From NCBI GenBank assembly GCA_008828725.1, contig MEHQ01004122.1, forward strand, positions 94,714 to 158,713: DNA of 64,000 nucleotides, read 5' to 3'. The translations under genes were made by a program, and so were the position numbers. This document shows, piece after piece, positions 1 through 11,420 of this stretch (within the stretch, counting starts at the first letter, position 1; every line of letters starts with the position of its first letter). The stretch comes from Saccharina japonica. Taxonomy: Eukaryota > Sar > Phaeophyceae > Laminariales > Laminariaceae. The notes under the pieces are model-generated. The model was not told where the DNA came from, ran no database searches, and worked only from the letters and a program-made list of their open reading frames with translations.

Positions 1-443
1 AGATACCTCGCGACAGCTGTACGTGGCCGCAGTAGCCTACAGGGTCGCTGATTGGTAACGCAGTCGTCTATAGCGAGTAGACCACAGCAGCATAATAAAC
101 TATAGTGGCACAAACAGTGCGGTATGCCATTGTTTGATTACCTCGCGGCACTGTCAAGGTGGCGTTTCGGTTGCCACTTTTTCAGAACCTTGGAAACCCT
201 GAAAATCATCGAGCGAACAACAACGACCTTCAGGGTTGCCGTTTGTACCGGTCTCCGGTATTTGCTTTGATTAGTTCGAATTGTGTCAAGCGCGGTCGTT
301 GCACGCTCTCTGACTCTCATCAACGTCTACATATATTTCCTGGCCCGAACTTGCCATCTTTACTATCAACACCCCCCTTCTGAGCTGAAACTCACAATCG
401 AATTCGCCTGACAGTAATCCAAGTCCGCATCCTTAGAATCACT

Positions 444-881
444 ATGGCAGTCGTCCTTGCCGGTTATGAGCCTCGAAATCGCGCAAGTGCTACAATAGTA
501 GATGGTGGTATCCGGACACCCGGGGACTTTAGAGACTGGCATAATGGTATACCTCGAAGTAGGCGCATAAACACCGTGCTAGGCCCGGACTTATTTGCCG
601 TGTTAGAAGGCGAGGCTAGGCGAAGAGAGGTGACAGATGACGTGAGCACGGACGGGGTCGACATGGGCGTTATATGTTATTCGCACCGCTGTGACACCCT
701 GGTTGCCGGACACTCCTGGAGGGACCCTTCAACACAACGCCCGGCTGCATGTGGCCCCGCCTGCCAGGACCTGTATGCGATCCTGTACTTGACAACATAT
801 AAGCTGGTGGCTCTGCTGATGGTCACCCATGCCTACGATGGGGACAGGACCCGTTGCGATGGGCAGCAGGCGACCAAATAA
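444..881 (+). CDS. Unrecognised 145-aa open frame, doubtful
   Basis: An ATG-initiated frame of 145 codons. I recognise no domain, signal peptide or membrane segment in the product, and I see no splice sites tying it to a neighbour. It overlaps a shorter minus-strand frame, and the surroundings are repeats. It may be chance, or a decayed piece of a mobile element. The only support for coding is its length, which is modestly longer than most random frames in this window. Confidence 0.15.
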   Translation: MAVVLAGYEPRNRASATIVDGGIRTPGDFRDWHNGIPRSRRINTVLGPDLFAVLEGEARRREVTDDVSTDGVDMGVICYSHRCDTLVAGHSWRDPSTQRPAACGPACQDLYAILYLTTYKLVALLMVTHAYDGDRTRCDGQQATK

Positions 882-1034
882 CCGGACGGGATAAGTACCT
901 CAGCTTCACACAGGAGACCACCCGCGCAATGCAGGGGGCGGCCCTCGTGCCCTCGTGGCCACACTCATGCAACCGGGTAAATATTCTATCCACTACTAGT
1001 ACATAACGCAGGCAAACCGCCTGCACAGCTGGCT

Positions 1035-1226
1035 GTGACCGTGGTGAAGGAACCCGTCAAAGAACAGCATTCCATGGGCATCATTGTCCAAGGCCTCCCC
1101 CGAGGAGTTGCCGATGACATCAAGATGAAGGCCTACAAGACCTTCACTTCGGCCTGCGGCCTACTAAAAACCCAAGCTAACATGCGCTACCTATGCCTGG
1201 ATAGCTTGTCGCGCAGCGGCACTTGA
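1035..1226 (+). CDS. Unrecognised 63-aa open frame, possible gene fragment
   Basis: A short plus-strand frame whose product looks more protein-like than most here: mixed charge, then a stretch with VADDIKMKAYKTFTSACG and a Leu/Arg-rich end. No family is recognised. It begins just upstream of a tandem repeat array and could be an exon or a fragment of a degraded element. No convincing splice acceptor or partner exon was found. Confidence 0.2.
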   Translation: MTVVKEPVKEQHSMGIIVQGLPRGVADDIKMKAYKTFTSACGLLKTQANMRYLCLDSLSRSGT

Positions 1227-1326
1227 GCGCGGATCATATGCCGGAGCGTGGCGCGCTACGTTGGTGTAGCCAGCACCTGATTTCACCATGACCAACTGCT
1301 TGCTGTTGTGGCCGTACTGGGTATTT

Positions 1327-2332
1327 CTGACGTGGTCATAGGTTAGCGCAGACAATCGATGTACGGCAATGATCGTTCCATGGGAATCGTTTTGTTACGC
1401 TTCGAGCGAGCAATGCCACTTCCTCGTAGAACAAAGTCCGCTTTTGAGCGAGGTACTACAGTATACGTAGTGGCCTAAGTCGGGTGGCCTCCCGTACTTC
1501 TCACCGTGGGCTTGAGGTTGGTCGGTGTCCTGTACGCAGGTGCTATAGTAGTATTAGTAGTCGTCGTTGTCGTGTGACCCCAATTGACATGTCTCACGTG
1601 GTTGTGGTTGTGCATAGACAATCGATGTGCGGCAATGATCGTTCTATGATACTGGTTTTGTTATACTTCGCGCAAGCAAGACCAGTTACTCGTGGAAGAA
1701 AGTCCGTTTTTGAGGGAGGTACAGTAAAATATGGCCCGAGCCGGGTGACCCCCTACCTCCCACCGTGGGCTTGTGGTTGGTTGATGTCCTGTAGGCAGGC
1801 GCTACAGTAATAGTACCACCGGTCGTTGTCGTGACTCCAACGGGTTTTAGCTGTGTTTTTAGTTTGGCATCGGCAATCGATGTACATACGGCAACGATCG
1901 TTCCATGATAATCGTTTGATTACGTTTCTCGACGAGCAAGGCCAGTTGCTTGTACGGCAAAATCCGTTTCTAAAGGAGGTACAGTACAAAGCGGCCTAAG
2001 CCGGGTGGCCCCCTTACCGCCCACCGGGGGCTTGTGGCTTGTCGGTATCTTTGTAGGCAGGTGCTCCAGTAGCGCTGTAGCACTACTGGTTAGTATGCCA
2101 TAGGCAAGCACTACAACAGTATTACTACTGTAGTGGTCGTTGTCGTGACCTCAAAGGGTAATTCTGACGTGGTTGTAGTTAGGCGTCGACAGTCGACGTA
2201 CGGCAACTATCAGTTAACGGGAATCGTTATGTTACGCTTCGCGCCAGCAAGTCCAGTTACTCTTAGAGCAAATTCTGTTTCTGAGAGAGGTACATTACAT
2301 AGTAGCCTAAGCCGGGTGTCCCCCGGATCCAA
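1327..2332 (+). repeat. Four-unit tandem repeat, unit about 250-320 bp
   Basis: Four head-to-tail units begin near 1327, 1588, 1838 and 2156. Each carries the same ordered landmarks: CAATCGATGTACGGCAA or a close variant, GGAATCGTTTTGTTACG, a GAGGTACAGTA box, GCCTAAGCCGGGTG, and GTGGGCTTGTGGTTGG. The fourth unit is cut short where the 11-bp CCATGG array begins. Units differ from each other by many substitutions and small gaps, so the array is old. Confidence 0.8.
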
Positions 2333-3395
2333 CAAGACACCATGACAGCACCACGGAAGCACCATGGGCGTATCATGGCACCATGGGCCCGCCATGGACC
2401 CATCTTGATTGTGCTTGCAATGGATACTGACGTGGAGACGGTATGAGGTTGTGGAGTTCCATCGGTATTGGGAATGTTGGTAACGGGATATTGCTATGCC
2501 TCGGTGTTTCAAGCTGACGCGTTCTACGCTAGGGGTAGCACGTTTCGGCTAAATTTGTTTCTGAACGACCTATCAAAGGCTCCTTAACCCAAATTCGTCG
2601 GAATGACATCTGTTGTTTTTGCAATTTGATATTTTGTGTGCCTAGGCCATGGGATTTTTCATCAGGTTTGCTCTTTTTTGTTTGATCAAAATCAGTTTTC
2701 GGGTGGGGTAAAGAGCTCCTTATGTGCGGAGCCTCATAAAAAAGGGTTAACCTATACCCGTAGCATGTGTCTACCGTATTATTCTATACTCGTTGGGAGC
2801 AACAATAATGATATAAGAGTTTTATGCCTTCTACATGGAGGAGCGCTACAGCACCTTGACCCTGTCCGCCTGTGTAAGGGCCCGTCATGCGCCCTGGATC
2901 CGAATCAACAACTCACAATGGAGGCATCACGGACCCCACATGGACCCTCCATGGAACCACCGTGGACCCTCAATCTCAGCACCATGGAAGCACCATAGAT
3001 CCACCATGGACCCTCGATGGGCCTGCCATGGACCCACCATGGACGAACCATGGACTCATCATGAATCCACCACGGAATAACCATGAAAAAGCCATGGGCC
3101 AAACACCGCACCGTGGGCCCATCATGAACATGGGCTCAATACGGACCCACCATGACAGCACCATGGACATACCACGGACCCACTATGAAAACAGCATGGA
3201 CCTACCATGGGGGTACCATAGTCCCACCATGGACCAACCATGAACTCACGAAAGCACCACGGAGGCGCCGTGGACCTACCACTAGCCCACCATATTCATA
3301 CCATAGACCGACCATGAACCCACCAGGGACTGGATCCACGACGCCCGGCACGCAGTGTGAAAGCACCACACATCAGCACCATAGATAGACCCAAC
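2331..3395 (+). repeat. 11-bp CCATGGACCCA array, left half
   Basis: Imperfect tandem units of 11 bp, best seen at 3000-3110, where CCATGGACCCA, CCATGGACGAA and CCATGGACTCA follow each other without gaps. A small block lies at 2335-2405, and the main block runs from about 2915 to 3390. They are separated by a MITE (2515-2771) and unrelated sequence. Because 33 bp is three units and eleven codons, every frame gives Pro/His/Trp/Met-rich pseudo-proteins. These are artefacts of the repeat, not genes. Confidence 0.85.
2515..2771 (-). mobile_element. MITE family 1, diverged copy
   Basis: About 257 bp. The left end reads GACGCGTTCTACGCTAGGGG and the right end CCGTAGCATGTGTC, matching the family termini with several changes. 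Internal landmarks GAACGAC, CTCCTTAACCCAAATTCGTC and an AGAGCTCCTT..GCGGAGC pair are kept in family order. The flanking four bases (AGCT, TACC) do not match, so the target duplication is lost or one end has shifted. Confidence 0.7.
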
Positions 3396-3536
3396 ACGGG
3401 GATGTATGCTACGATAGAGGTGCACCGTGTTTTTTCCTTATAAGGGTGGTCACTTATCAATTGAGGAGCTCTATACCTAACCCGAAAACTGAATTACTAC
3501 AGTAGGAGGAAAAGAAAGGGCTATTATACGTACCCG

Positions 3537-4055
3537 AGACTCGTGCCACGGTAGGGAGGGTAGCCTGATTTTCACTACCACGCCTGATGCATGCTACGAT
3601 AGAGGCGCACCATGGTTTTTCTGAGCTCCTCACTTAAGGAGCGTCATACCTCACCGACAAAATGATTTTGGAGGAAAATAAAAGTGCTGCTGGATGAGAG
3701 ATCTCATGACCGAAGTACACTCTGAAACACATTTCGCCATAAGAATAAAAGTCCGACGAATTTGGGTTAAGGAACCCGATCGTTCAGAAAACGATCCAGC
3801 CAAAAAGTGCTACCTCTACCGTAGCACGCGTCGCCTACTCCACTCGGACGAGTGGCTGTGTACCTCACTCAAAACTGGACGCAGAAATATGTTGACGCCG
3901 CAAAGCAGCAAGCATACCAAGGTGGTGCATATCTCAACGACGTAAAGTGTTAATACTAAAAAAAAACGCGAACAAATATGGTGGTCACTCGGCGGAGTGG
4001 CTCTCATCCGCTGAAAACAAACGACTTGAAAAGCGACCCCCCCCTACCGTAGCAC
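3537..4055 (+). mobile_element. MITE family 2 copy nested in the outer MITE
   Basis: The termini are GACTCGTGCCACGGTAGGGA on the left and CCCCTACCGTAGCACCAGTC on the right. They are inverted copies of each other and related to, but distinct from, family 1. The four bases CCGA lie immediately on both sides, a clean 4-bp target duplication. The interior contains palindromic CCACTCGG-type motifs shared with the copy at 19889-20159, and is itself interrupted by a family 1 MITE. Confidence 0.75.
3586..3832 (+). mobile_element. MITE family 1, innermost nested copy
   Basis: A 247-bp copy with termini GATGCATGCTACGATAGAGG and CTACCTCTACCGTAGCACGC followed by GTC. GCCT is duplicated on both sides (3582-3585 and 3833-3836). 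The interior holds GAGCTCCTCACTTAAGGAGC, a short inverted repeat, and GATCGTTCAGAAAACGATC, another. There is no coding capacity, as expected of a non-autonomous element. Confidence 0.9.
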
Positions 4056-4207
4056 CAGTCCCGATGAGCAATCCCATGGCCTAAGTGTATACAATACAAC
4101 CATATTACAGCACAATAATGAAACTCCGACGAATTTGGGTGAAGCAGCGCGGTCGCTCAGAAAACGTTTCATCCGTGACGGGTGCTATTTCTATCGTAGC
4201 CCGCGTG

Positions 4208-4960
4208 ACGGACTCACCATGAACCCACCACGTAGTAAGCATCCTCCTGAAGGCACCGCGGAAGTACGATGAGGACGGTCGCTGGTGAATGGTGCCTCCA
4301 TGGTGAATCCACGGTGAGTCTAGGGTGCTGCCATGGTAAGCCCATGGTGCCTCCTTGGTGGGTCCATGTTGGGTCCATGGTGGGTCCACGGCGGGTTCAT
4401 GGTGAGTCCATGGCGGGTCCATAGTGCTCATGAGAGGTCCATCGTGATTCCATGATAGGTCCCTGGTGTGTCCATGACGGGTTCAGGTTTGGTTCATGGT
4501 GGGTCCATGGTGAGTCCATGGTGCTTTCATGGTACTGCCATGGTGCTGCCATGGCGTCTCGGTGCCTCCATGGTGGGTCCATGGAGGGTCCTTGGTGCCT
4601 AAATAGTGGGTTCATGATGGGTCCATGGTTGATCATGGTTGGTTCATGGAGGGCCCATGGTGCCTCGTTGGAGGGTCCATGGTGCCTCCATGGTGGGTCC
4701 ATGATGCTTCTATGGTGACTCCATCAGGGCAGGGGTCCGTGGAGGGCCCATGGTACGTCCGTGGTAGATCCATGGAGGGTCCATGGACGGTCCATGGTGC
4801 CTCCATGGTAAGTCCATGGTGGGTCCGTGGTGGGTCGATGATGCTCCCATGACATTGTGCCTCCGTGACTCCATGGTGGGTCAAGGGCACGGTGAGTCCA
4901 TGGCGCTTGTCCGTGAGAGTTTTACGGTGAGTCTGTTGGGTCGTTCCTCCATGCTGCTTT
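4208..4960 (-). repeat. 11-bp CCATGG array, right half, inverted
   Basis: The same 11-bp unit as at 2331-3395, read on the opposite strand (TGGGTCCATGG and variants), running from about 4208 to 4960. With the left half it forms a head-to-head pair separated by the nested MITEs. The long repeat-derived frames on both strands here have period-11 amino acid patterns and are not genes. Confidence 0.85.
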
Positions 4961-5039
4961 GGTGGCGCGAAAACGAACAACAAATCATTCACATCGCGTC
5001 TCGTATGAACCTCGTATTTTTTGCAACAGCGCAATGACC

Positions 5040-7361
5040 GGCAACTAGACCGCTAGCAATATGATTATATGGCAACATATCTCTAGGAGTTGAAGGTCCC
5101 TTGGAAACTATGTTTTGAGCAGTTTAAGATGTTGAGATACAACATGTACGACTACAGTAATATACATGTTGGTGTGAAGGAGTTACCTCCTAAGGGGGGT
5201 GCAGGATTGTCGGTGCTGAGTAGTTACTCATCCATGATGGTACTACTGTAGGAGTCCTTTCCATTGTTGTAGCTCTCACTCCATCATGGGCATAGCTACG
5301 ATTCAGAAATCAGGAGATACGGCATGCAGGAAGCGGTGGCCAGATGAGGGGAGCCCAGTAGACGAATAAGGTTCCCCTAATATTGCGCCATATGCATCGT
5401 CTGTCAGAAGTGTGACACCACTTTTTCTATCTCTATCATCCTGCATGACGTATGTATGCACTTCATGACACCAGGCAGTAGGCTGTCTGCCATCCAAATC
5501 CCAACCGCGACACATCAAAACAGCGATTTGATGATTACTGTTAGCCGACAAGACCGGTAATGTCAGCTCGTCTCAAACAACAATAACAAGCTGTGCTGCT
5601 CGAGCTTGTGTGGCATTATGTCGGTTTTGACGCTCGTGGGCACCCGATCCATGACCTCAGGTCGCTTTCAACTTTAACCAGGCTTGATCTTGTTTTTTCT
5701 TCTTCTCAATTTTGCCTCGTTTTTCGTGTTGTGAAGTGCCGACTTGAAGTTACACAGCTTCACTGTTTTATACCTTTTCCGCCGTGATCTCTCTTGTACA
5801 ACATGGTACGTATGCATGATCCACGAGACTTCGTGGGTTACCGAACGCCAGGGCTTTCCTGCGTAGCATCATAGGATGTTTTGAAACACATCCGCTATCT
5901 TCGCGCTCTGTTTGCCAAGCGCAGGATGATTCGCGAAAAGCCCACAAAAAACAGTAGACATGAGGGAAAGTCGTTCTTCTATCTATAAACCTATCAGGTT
6001 TATAATATGTATGATACGCACGTCCATATCATACGAAATACACAGTACAATACCACGTAGATGGGAGAAAGTGTTTGGCCCACGGTCTACAGACAAACGT
6101 GTTTTTTTTAGGCTAAAATAGTAACCACTCGCACTGCTGTCACTATTAATCGCCGTCCACCACTTCGTTGTTCAGGGGGGCTGTCGAATACACAGAGCAG
6201 GCTGTAATATAGTGCTGCACCCTTATACGTACAGCACATATAGGAGCCCTGGGATGCCTCTTGACGACGCCAAAACAAGGAGAGTGAACGGCCACCGTTA
6301 TTTTCGGCGGCAATGGCATTGCAACGCACTCACTCAACGATAAATCTTCCAACAAAATATCGCCGTACATGCACAACGGCGACCTCGAATGAAGGCTCTC
6401 GGCTCTTTCTGGGGCGTTGGGAGCTCTCGCTTCGCTGGTACAACTTCAAGGTGACATGCCTCGAGTTTGGTGTGTTGTTTCCTCTCGCGCAATCAATGAC
6501 TGCCTTACTTAGTGCGGGGAATATCCAGCTGCTTAATACCATACGAGCTATACAAACAACTTTTTTCCCCGGGATATCTTCAGCCCCCCCTGGATGGTGC
6601 CCCCTGTTCTTTCATTTTTTGTTGGCCTTTCTCAAATGCTGCATTGCTTGAACGACATCAGACCTGCTCGCCAGGTCGCTACGTATTTGCTTCTTATTTC
6701 ACGGCACTGCACGTTTCCCGCCCTTGGATGCGTGATTAGCGTGATGCACAAACGAGCAAACTGCGTGTGTTGTCATCTTTTTTTTGGTTTTTCATGACTC
6801 TGACGCAAATTATTCCCGCACATACCAAAGAACGACAGTAGATAGGACCGAAGACAGCAAACAATACCATATTTTGATGCCTGGAACCTGGAACAGCTGT
6901 CACTTCCTCTTCTCCGGTGCTAAACAAAACAAATCTCCGGCTTCAGCACAGCCCGTCGTTCTTTCGCACACCGCACGATGAGCGGACCGTGTGTTCGATT
7001 CCACGACTGCTGTGCCCCCTGGTGGTCTGGATTGATTGTGCAGTACAGGGGTGCGGTAGAGGGCAGGGACGGTATCGAAGGCTCTGTGAACCGTGTGCCA
7101 CAAATTGTACACAACAGGTAGCACAAGTTGCACCACTGCTATACAAGGCAAGTACTGTAGATACTACTATACTGGTTCGAATATAATCACGGTAATACCC
7201 TTGCCCGCCTGGGAAAACTATGAGGACTAAGCTATAACGATGACGTGGTGTGCACTCTACCCGATATTTTGTCGGAGCTGAGCCAAAAATCTCACGTCTT
7301 TTCCTGGGATTTTGCGGGCAGTCATTCCCATCTCTAAAGAGGCGGTTCTCTAAAGTCCAAC
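5040..7361. other. No gene recognised
   Basis: Several short open frames exist on both strands, but none has a recognisable domain, a good exon boundary or a match elsewhere in the window. Simple words such as TACTGTAG recur. I see no convincing element termini. Confidence 0.5.
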
Positions 7362-8062
7362 TGAAAGAATCATGATTCGTGTGTCGAAGCCCTGTCTCTC
7401 TGAAGGGAGATAGCAGAAGCGGCACCGAAGTGTCTGTGAATATCTCACTTGTGAAGAAGAAGAAAAGTCATAGTTTGAAAAGGCGCTTATATGGCCATAC
7501 GAGTGGAAAAAAGGTTGATCTGAGAGATCAAGAGGAAATGAGAAGAAGAGCAGAGATAAACATATATATATAGAGGAGAGGAGCAGGTGATAGTTGAGAG
7601 GAGAAGAGGGGGGAAGAGAGAGGAGTGATAATGTATGCCCATACGAGTGGGAAGAAGGTTGATCTGAGAGATCAAGAGAAAATGTGTAGTAGAACAGAGA
7701 GAAGAATGGAGAGGAGAGGAGCAGAGAGAAGAATGGAGATAAGAGGAGCAGATGATAATGGAGAGAAGAGGAGGGGAGAGGAGAAGAGAGGGGAGTGATG
7801 GAGGTGGAGGGTGCCTCCATCTGACCATCTCAGTGCCATGCCCATGCTACGGGTAGTTGAACGCTACGGCACCCCTTACTATTCCCTGTAATATTATGTA
7901 CAACGTTCTAGTAACGTTGTTGTGTCGAGAACCGTTCTCGACATCGTTCGTGATGGTACTGCTTCGGACGTACCAGTCCGAAATACCGTACTATGCGAGT
8001 AAGACAAACTCGTAATCTATCCGCACGTTACCTTCACCCGAATGTCTACACTAAGATACTCG
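7362..8062. mobile_element. Diverged solo LTR (fossil)
   Basis: Starts TGAAAGAAT and follows the same order of landmarks as the LTRs at 42.8-47.5 kb: TGTGTCGAAG, GGCACCGAAGTGTCTGTGAA, AAGTCATAGTTTGAAAAGGC, a purine-rich block, CCATGCTACGGG, and GTAAGACAAACTCGTAATC. The purine-rich part holds an internal duplication of about 145 bp (about 7493 and 7637). The right end is cut where a SINE begins. The sequence differs from the other LTRs much more than they differ from each other, so it is an older or different subfamily. Confidence 0.75.
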
Positions 8063-8300
8063 TATACCCCGGTGGCCCGGGTGGGCTAGTTGTACCCTCG
8101 GGTGCTGCTAGAACTGATTTCGTGAGCTCGAATCCTACGTGGGTCATACTTTTGAGTTTATTTGCGAACAACATGAACAAAACAAACGGAATCAACTGCT
8201 GAGAGCGCCTAGCAGCGTGGGTAGGCGCGCTGAAGTCTTCTCGCGATAAACATTCAAGGCACGAACCGTAGTGGGGAGGAGGGAGAGCACCTTGTGTGTG
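8063..8300 (+). mobile_element. tRNA-derived SINE, family 1
   Basis: The head looks tRNA-like: GGTGGGCTAGTTGTACCC resembles an A box and GAGCTCGAATCCTACG a B box. It is followed by a body, GGAATCAACTGCTGAGAGCG through GAAGTCTTCTCGCGATAAA and a GGGGAGGAGGGAGAG end, that matches 31128-31480 in the same order. It adjoins the end of the old LTR. A clean target duplication was not found. Confidence 0.65.
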
Positions 8301-8304
8301 TTTT

Positions 8305-8440
8305 CAGACTATTAACATGAGGAACTTCGCTTTTCTTCTAAAAACGTTTCTTTACGGTGGTCGTGAGATTCGAACTCACGACCACTGCAACGCATCCATG
8401 TCCTGCCGACGACGCCGTATTATTATAATATTGGGTGTGA
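8305..8440 (-). mobile_element. tRNA-related SINE, family 2 (putative)
   Basis: On the minus strand a T-arm-like stretch, GTGAGTTCGAATCTCAC, is followed by CACGACCACC and then TTTTTAGAAGAAAAG and CCTCATGTTA. The same order occurs, more decayed, at about 19030-19200. The T-arm region makes a perfect 11-bp hairpin at about 8356-8384. The 5' acceptor partner and a normal anticodon arm are missing, so it is not a functional tRNA. Confidence 0.45.
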
Positions 8441-8519
8441 CACGGAGTATCCCCTCTTTGCAGGCCTGTCTATTAAGCATGCATGTCCCGGGTGTCTTAC
8501 TCACTTTCGTGTAGAATCA

Positions 8520-11395
8520 AGCGTAATGTGTATAAACGCAGCTTCTTTATTCCCGGAGCCGTGGTGGCATCTGGTCCGGATGGAAGGGTCTCATTTTGTC
8601 CTTACGTTCTTCTAATTACCCCGAGTACGATAATGCCAGTCCAAGAAATACGAAAACGGACCAATTCATTACCTGTATCGAGGTAATCAACGGCCTTCCA
8701 AGGGCATATACGAAGTACTATTACATACTACTGCTCTGCTGTAGTAGACCCGTTGGGATGTTTTGCCTTTCTGACATGGGGCACTGCAACTATGTATATG
8801 TGTGTTCGTTTACCTGTGATACATCTCTACCACAAGATAATAAGCAATCCATCTAAACGCCTGCGAGATTCCGTGCGTATCCAGGTGCAGGGGCATCCCG
8901 TCAAACCTGTAGGTACAGCTATAAGAACGTAATACAGGGTAAGAACATACGCGAAGGAGTGAGACTTTTCCCTTTCTCTCCATTGTTGTTTGATAGGCGA
9001 CTTGTAACACAGGGGGCGCGTGCGGAGTACTAAAACTCCGGATCGAGGCCGGCGGCGAATCCTAGCGTGTTTTGGAATTTCCCGTCACTGGCAGGACAAC
9101 CATATACGAAGTATATATACATTATACTCTTTTGCAGTACCCGGTACTGCTGTATAGCTGTGATGTGGAGTTTTGGTCTGTGCGTCTCAGCCGGAATTTT
9201 GAAATGGTTGCCGATAATGCGGTAACGTGTCCAAAACAACAGCAGCAGCAGTACTGCACTGGTAGTTAGTGGTGTCATCCCAAAGTACTGGTAGTTAGTG
9301 GTGTCAGCACCCCCAAGTGTAAGAATCTTCGAAAATTCCGTGTTTGACCCGTATCTATCTTGTATGAGCCGACTTCGTGTTTTTTTTTCTTGTATTATGT
9401 TTTTGTTCGTCAGGAGCGCACGTCCAAAGCGACCATATATGGTCTAACCTCTGTGAAGTGAATTGCTGATTGTCAGTTCCAAAACCGCGAGACACTACGT
9501 ATACTGCTACGAATATTGCCTTAGTATTCATTGTTCTTGGGAGATTTTAGTTTTCCTTTCTTTTTATTTTCACGGCAGCTACGAGTACGAGTATCGTATT
9601 TGTTGTGAGAATACAGTAGCCCTCCGACACTATCCACAGCTCAACCTCTCGTTCCCTTATACAACCGCCACAGTCGGAAAAAGGAAACCCCCGAAACATA
9701 TCCCAGGTATCAAGCAATTATCACGCCCCCGGACAGATGACAATATACGCTAATACTATCCCAAGTAGATCATCTAACCTGCCTGTCTGTGCTGTTACAG
9801 TTCTACTATGATATTTTGTGCAGAATCTTTACAACAAGATCTATCTGTACAATATAGATCCAACCGCGACGAGACACACGCTATATAGCCCATCCATGCA
9901 GCTTATAGGGCTCCTACCCTGCAACATGAGCTCTACTAAGTAACTAACTGTAGACCCTATAACATTTGATTGGTTGGGAATCGATCTCCCCGAGATCGAA
10001 ATATCTAGACCGTGAAGTGGCAGTCGATCCTCTATCTGTCCGAAACGCGGACAAGTAGGACTACAGTTGTAACAGGAGTTACTCGTACAACGTTTTTTTT
10101 TGTCTACCTGCCTCCATCTTCAAATCGATTTAATCTTCTCCTGTTGTTGTTGTTGCCCTCCCTATTACATTCTGGTCACGGCCAATGTGTATGCATGCAT
10201 GCATGCGTTAATTTCCTCCATGTTGTCTCCTTTCGCAGTAAACCGCACCCAGGCTTCATCCTCAAGCCATGGGGTATGGGGGATTGATAAAGACACAGGG
10301 TACCTCTCTGTGACATTCCAATGATGCAAGATACCCGTATCAAATACATACCACTTATAACTAACTCTGGGCGGGAATTTAAGGACCTTCCGTAAGTGAA
10401 TAACAAGACGTAACGCTCGTAACATTGCCGTTCTCACAGTGAAATAATGTGCGTAGAAATCGTCCACGTGCTTTCCACGGTTAAAGAAAACCCTGCTCCT
10501 AACCCTGACTCCAAGCTTATTTCCCCACCCCCAACCCCCAACACCACAACCTTGACCCCATGCGAAGCTTCAGAGCGAAATAAATACGAACGGAGACGGT
10601 TTGTATACGTGTACACCACTCTTATGGCCGGAAATATACTATGTGTTCGAAATTAAAATTGATGGTCCAAACGAGGGTTACATTTGCGGCCACAGTGAAA
10701 CACCAACACCATCAGCATGCGTAGACTGGTGGTGCTGTGTGATAGCGGGGTATCACCTAATTCTTGAGGTTATGATAGCCACTTGATTATAGTATAGGAG
10801 CTGTATACCCCACCCCGAAAACCGTTTTTGAGCGAATCAAGCTAAACATGCGACCCGATCACCAATTAATGTCAAAACGTACTATTAATACTGCAGTTAC
10901 TATCATGCTAGGCTTATCACGACTCACACTGCTGTAAAACACTACCAACTAACGGTATTCCAAGGATATTGAGATAACGAGCCCGCCCCCCCCGGTTAGA
11001 AATGTTTAGACCAAGAAGTAAGTGCTATGTACCCCTATCATCATCATCGTAGAACGCCTCCTTATTATGTATACGCCTTCCGACAACCGTCAAAGACAAC
11101 ACGCCGCCTGCGTATGATCGCGCCCGGGGGCCAGATTTTATCTAAAACCTGTGCCCCCAAGAGTTAAATATATAGATTATGAATATCCTTGCCATCCCTG
11201 TAATAATGTGTATGTATGTAGGATGAATGTGGGCTTCAACATTGATCACTCAAAAGCACCCCGAAATAAGAAAACCACAAAAAACAAAAAAGAAGATCAT
11301 AACATTGTAATATATACCAGGTACATGGTAGAGGCACGTACGTAGCGCGGGAGAGTTATTAAATGGCTTTTTGTGGCGGGGATCAGTCGCCCCGC
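8520..11395. other. No gene recognised; minor repeats
   Basis: A 29-bp direct repeat (TACTGGTAGTTAGTGGTGTC) occurs twice at about 9256-9310. Bases 10795-10840 resemble the left part of MITE family 1 (GGAGCTGTATACC..CCGAAAACCG) but have no identifiable ends. A repeat with GGCTTCAACATTGATCACTC lies at 11228-11310. The open frames are short and unsupported. Confidence 0.5.
11205..11310 (-). repeat. Interspersed repeat with GTGATCAACGTTGAAGC core
   Basis: Contains the reverse complement of a core (GAGTGATCAACGTTGAAGC and flanks) also found at about 22030-22110 on the plus strand, 23865-23945 on the minus strand and 42590-42640 on the plus strand. The minus-type copies are followed by a run of AAACCA/AAGGAAA-like sequence. 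No ends or target duplications were defined. Confidence 0.6.
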
Positions 11396-11420
11396 TTTGA
11401 CCCGCCGTGTGGGAGCACTA

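Larger units (their letters stand above)
1..1320. other. Repeat-derived or unassigned DNA
   Basis: No gene is recognised here. Bases about 45-150 resemble about 40270-40360, with shared words such as GTAACRCAGTCG and GTGCGGTATG, so part of this stretch is an interspersed repeat. Two open frames, at 444-881 and 1035-1226 on the plus strand, are listed separately with low confidence. Confidence 0.5.
3400..4207 (+). mobile_element. Outer MITE split by a later insertion
   Basis: The left part, 3400-3536, begins GATGTATGCTACGATAGAGG. The right part, 4056-4207, ends CTATCGTAGCCCGCGTG. The internal order matches the longer family member at 12089-12569, including GAGGAGCTCTATACCTAACCCG on the left and CTCCGACGAATTTGGG on the right. 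ACGG flanks both ends if the termini are placed at 3400 and 4207, but that placement is not certain. The element lies between the two opposite-facing halves of the CCATGG array. Confidence 0.65.

Noticed and set aside
2835-4852. Long frames rich in Pro, His, Trp and Met on both strands
   Set aside because: They are translations of the 11-bp CCATGGACCCA array; 33 bp equals 11 codons, so no stops arise. No start, splice or domain evidence.
7350-7828. 156-codon Ser/Leu-rich minus-strand frame
   Set aside because: It is the complement of the purine-rich block of an old LTR with an internal duplication.
8348-8390. Possible functional tRNA gene on the minus strand
   Set aside because: Only a T-arm and 3' acceptor-like part are present; the 5' acceptor partner, D-arm and anticodon arm are missing.
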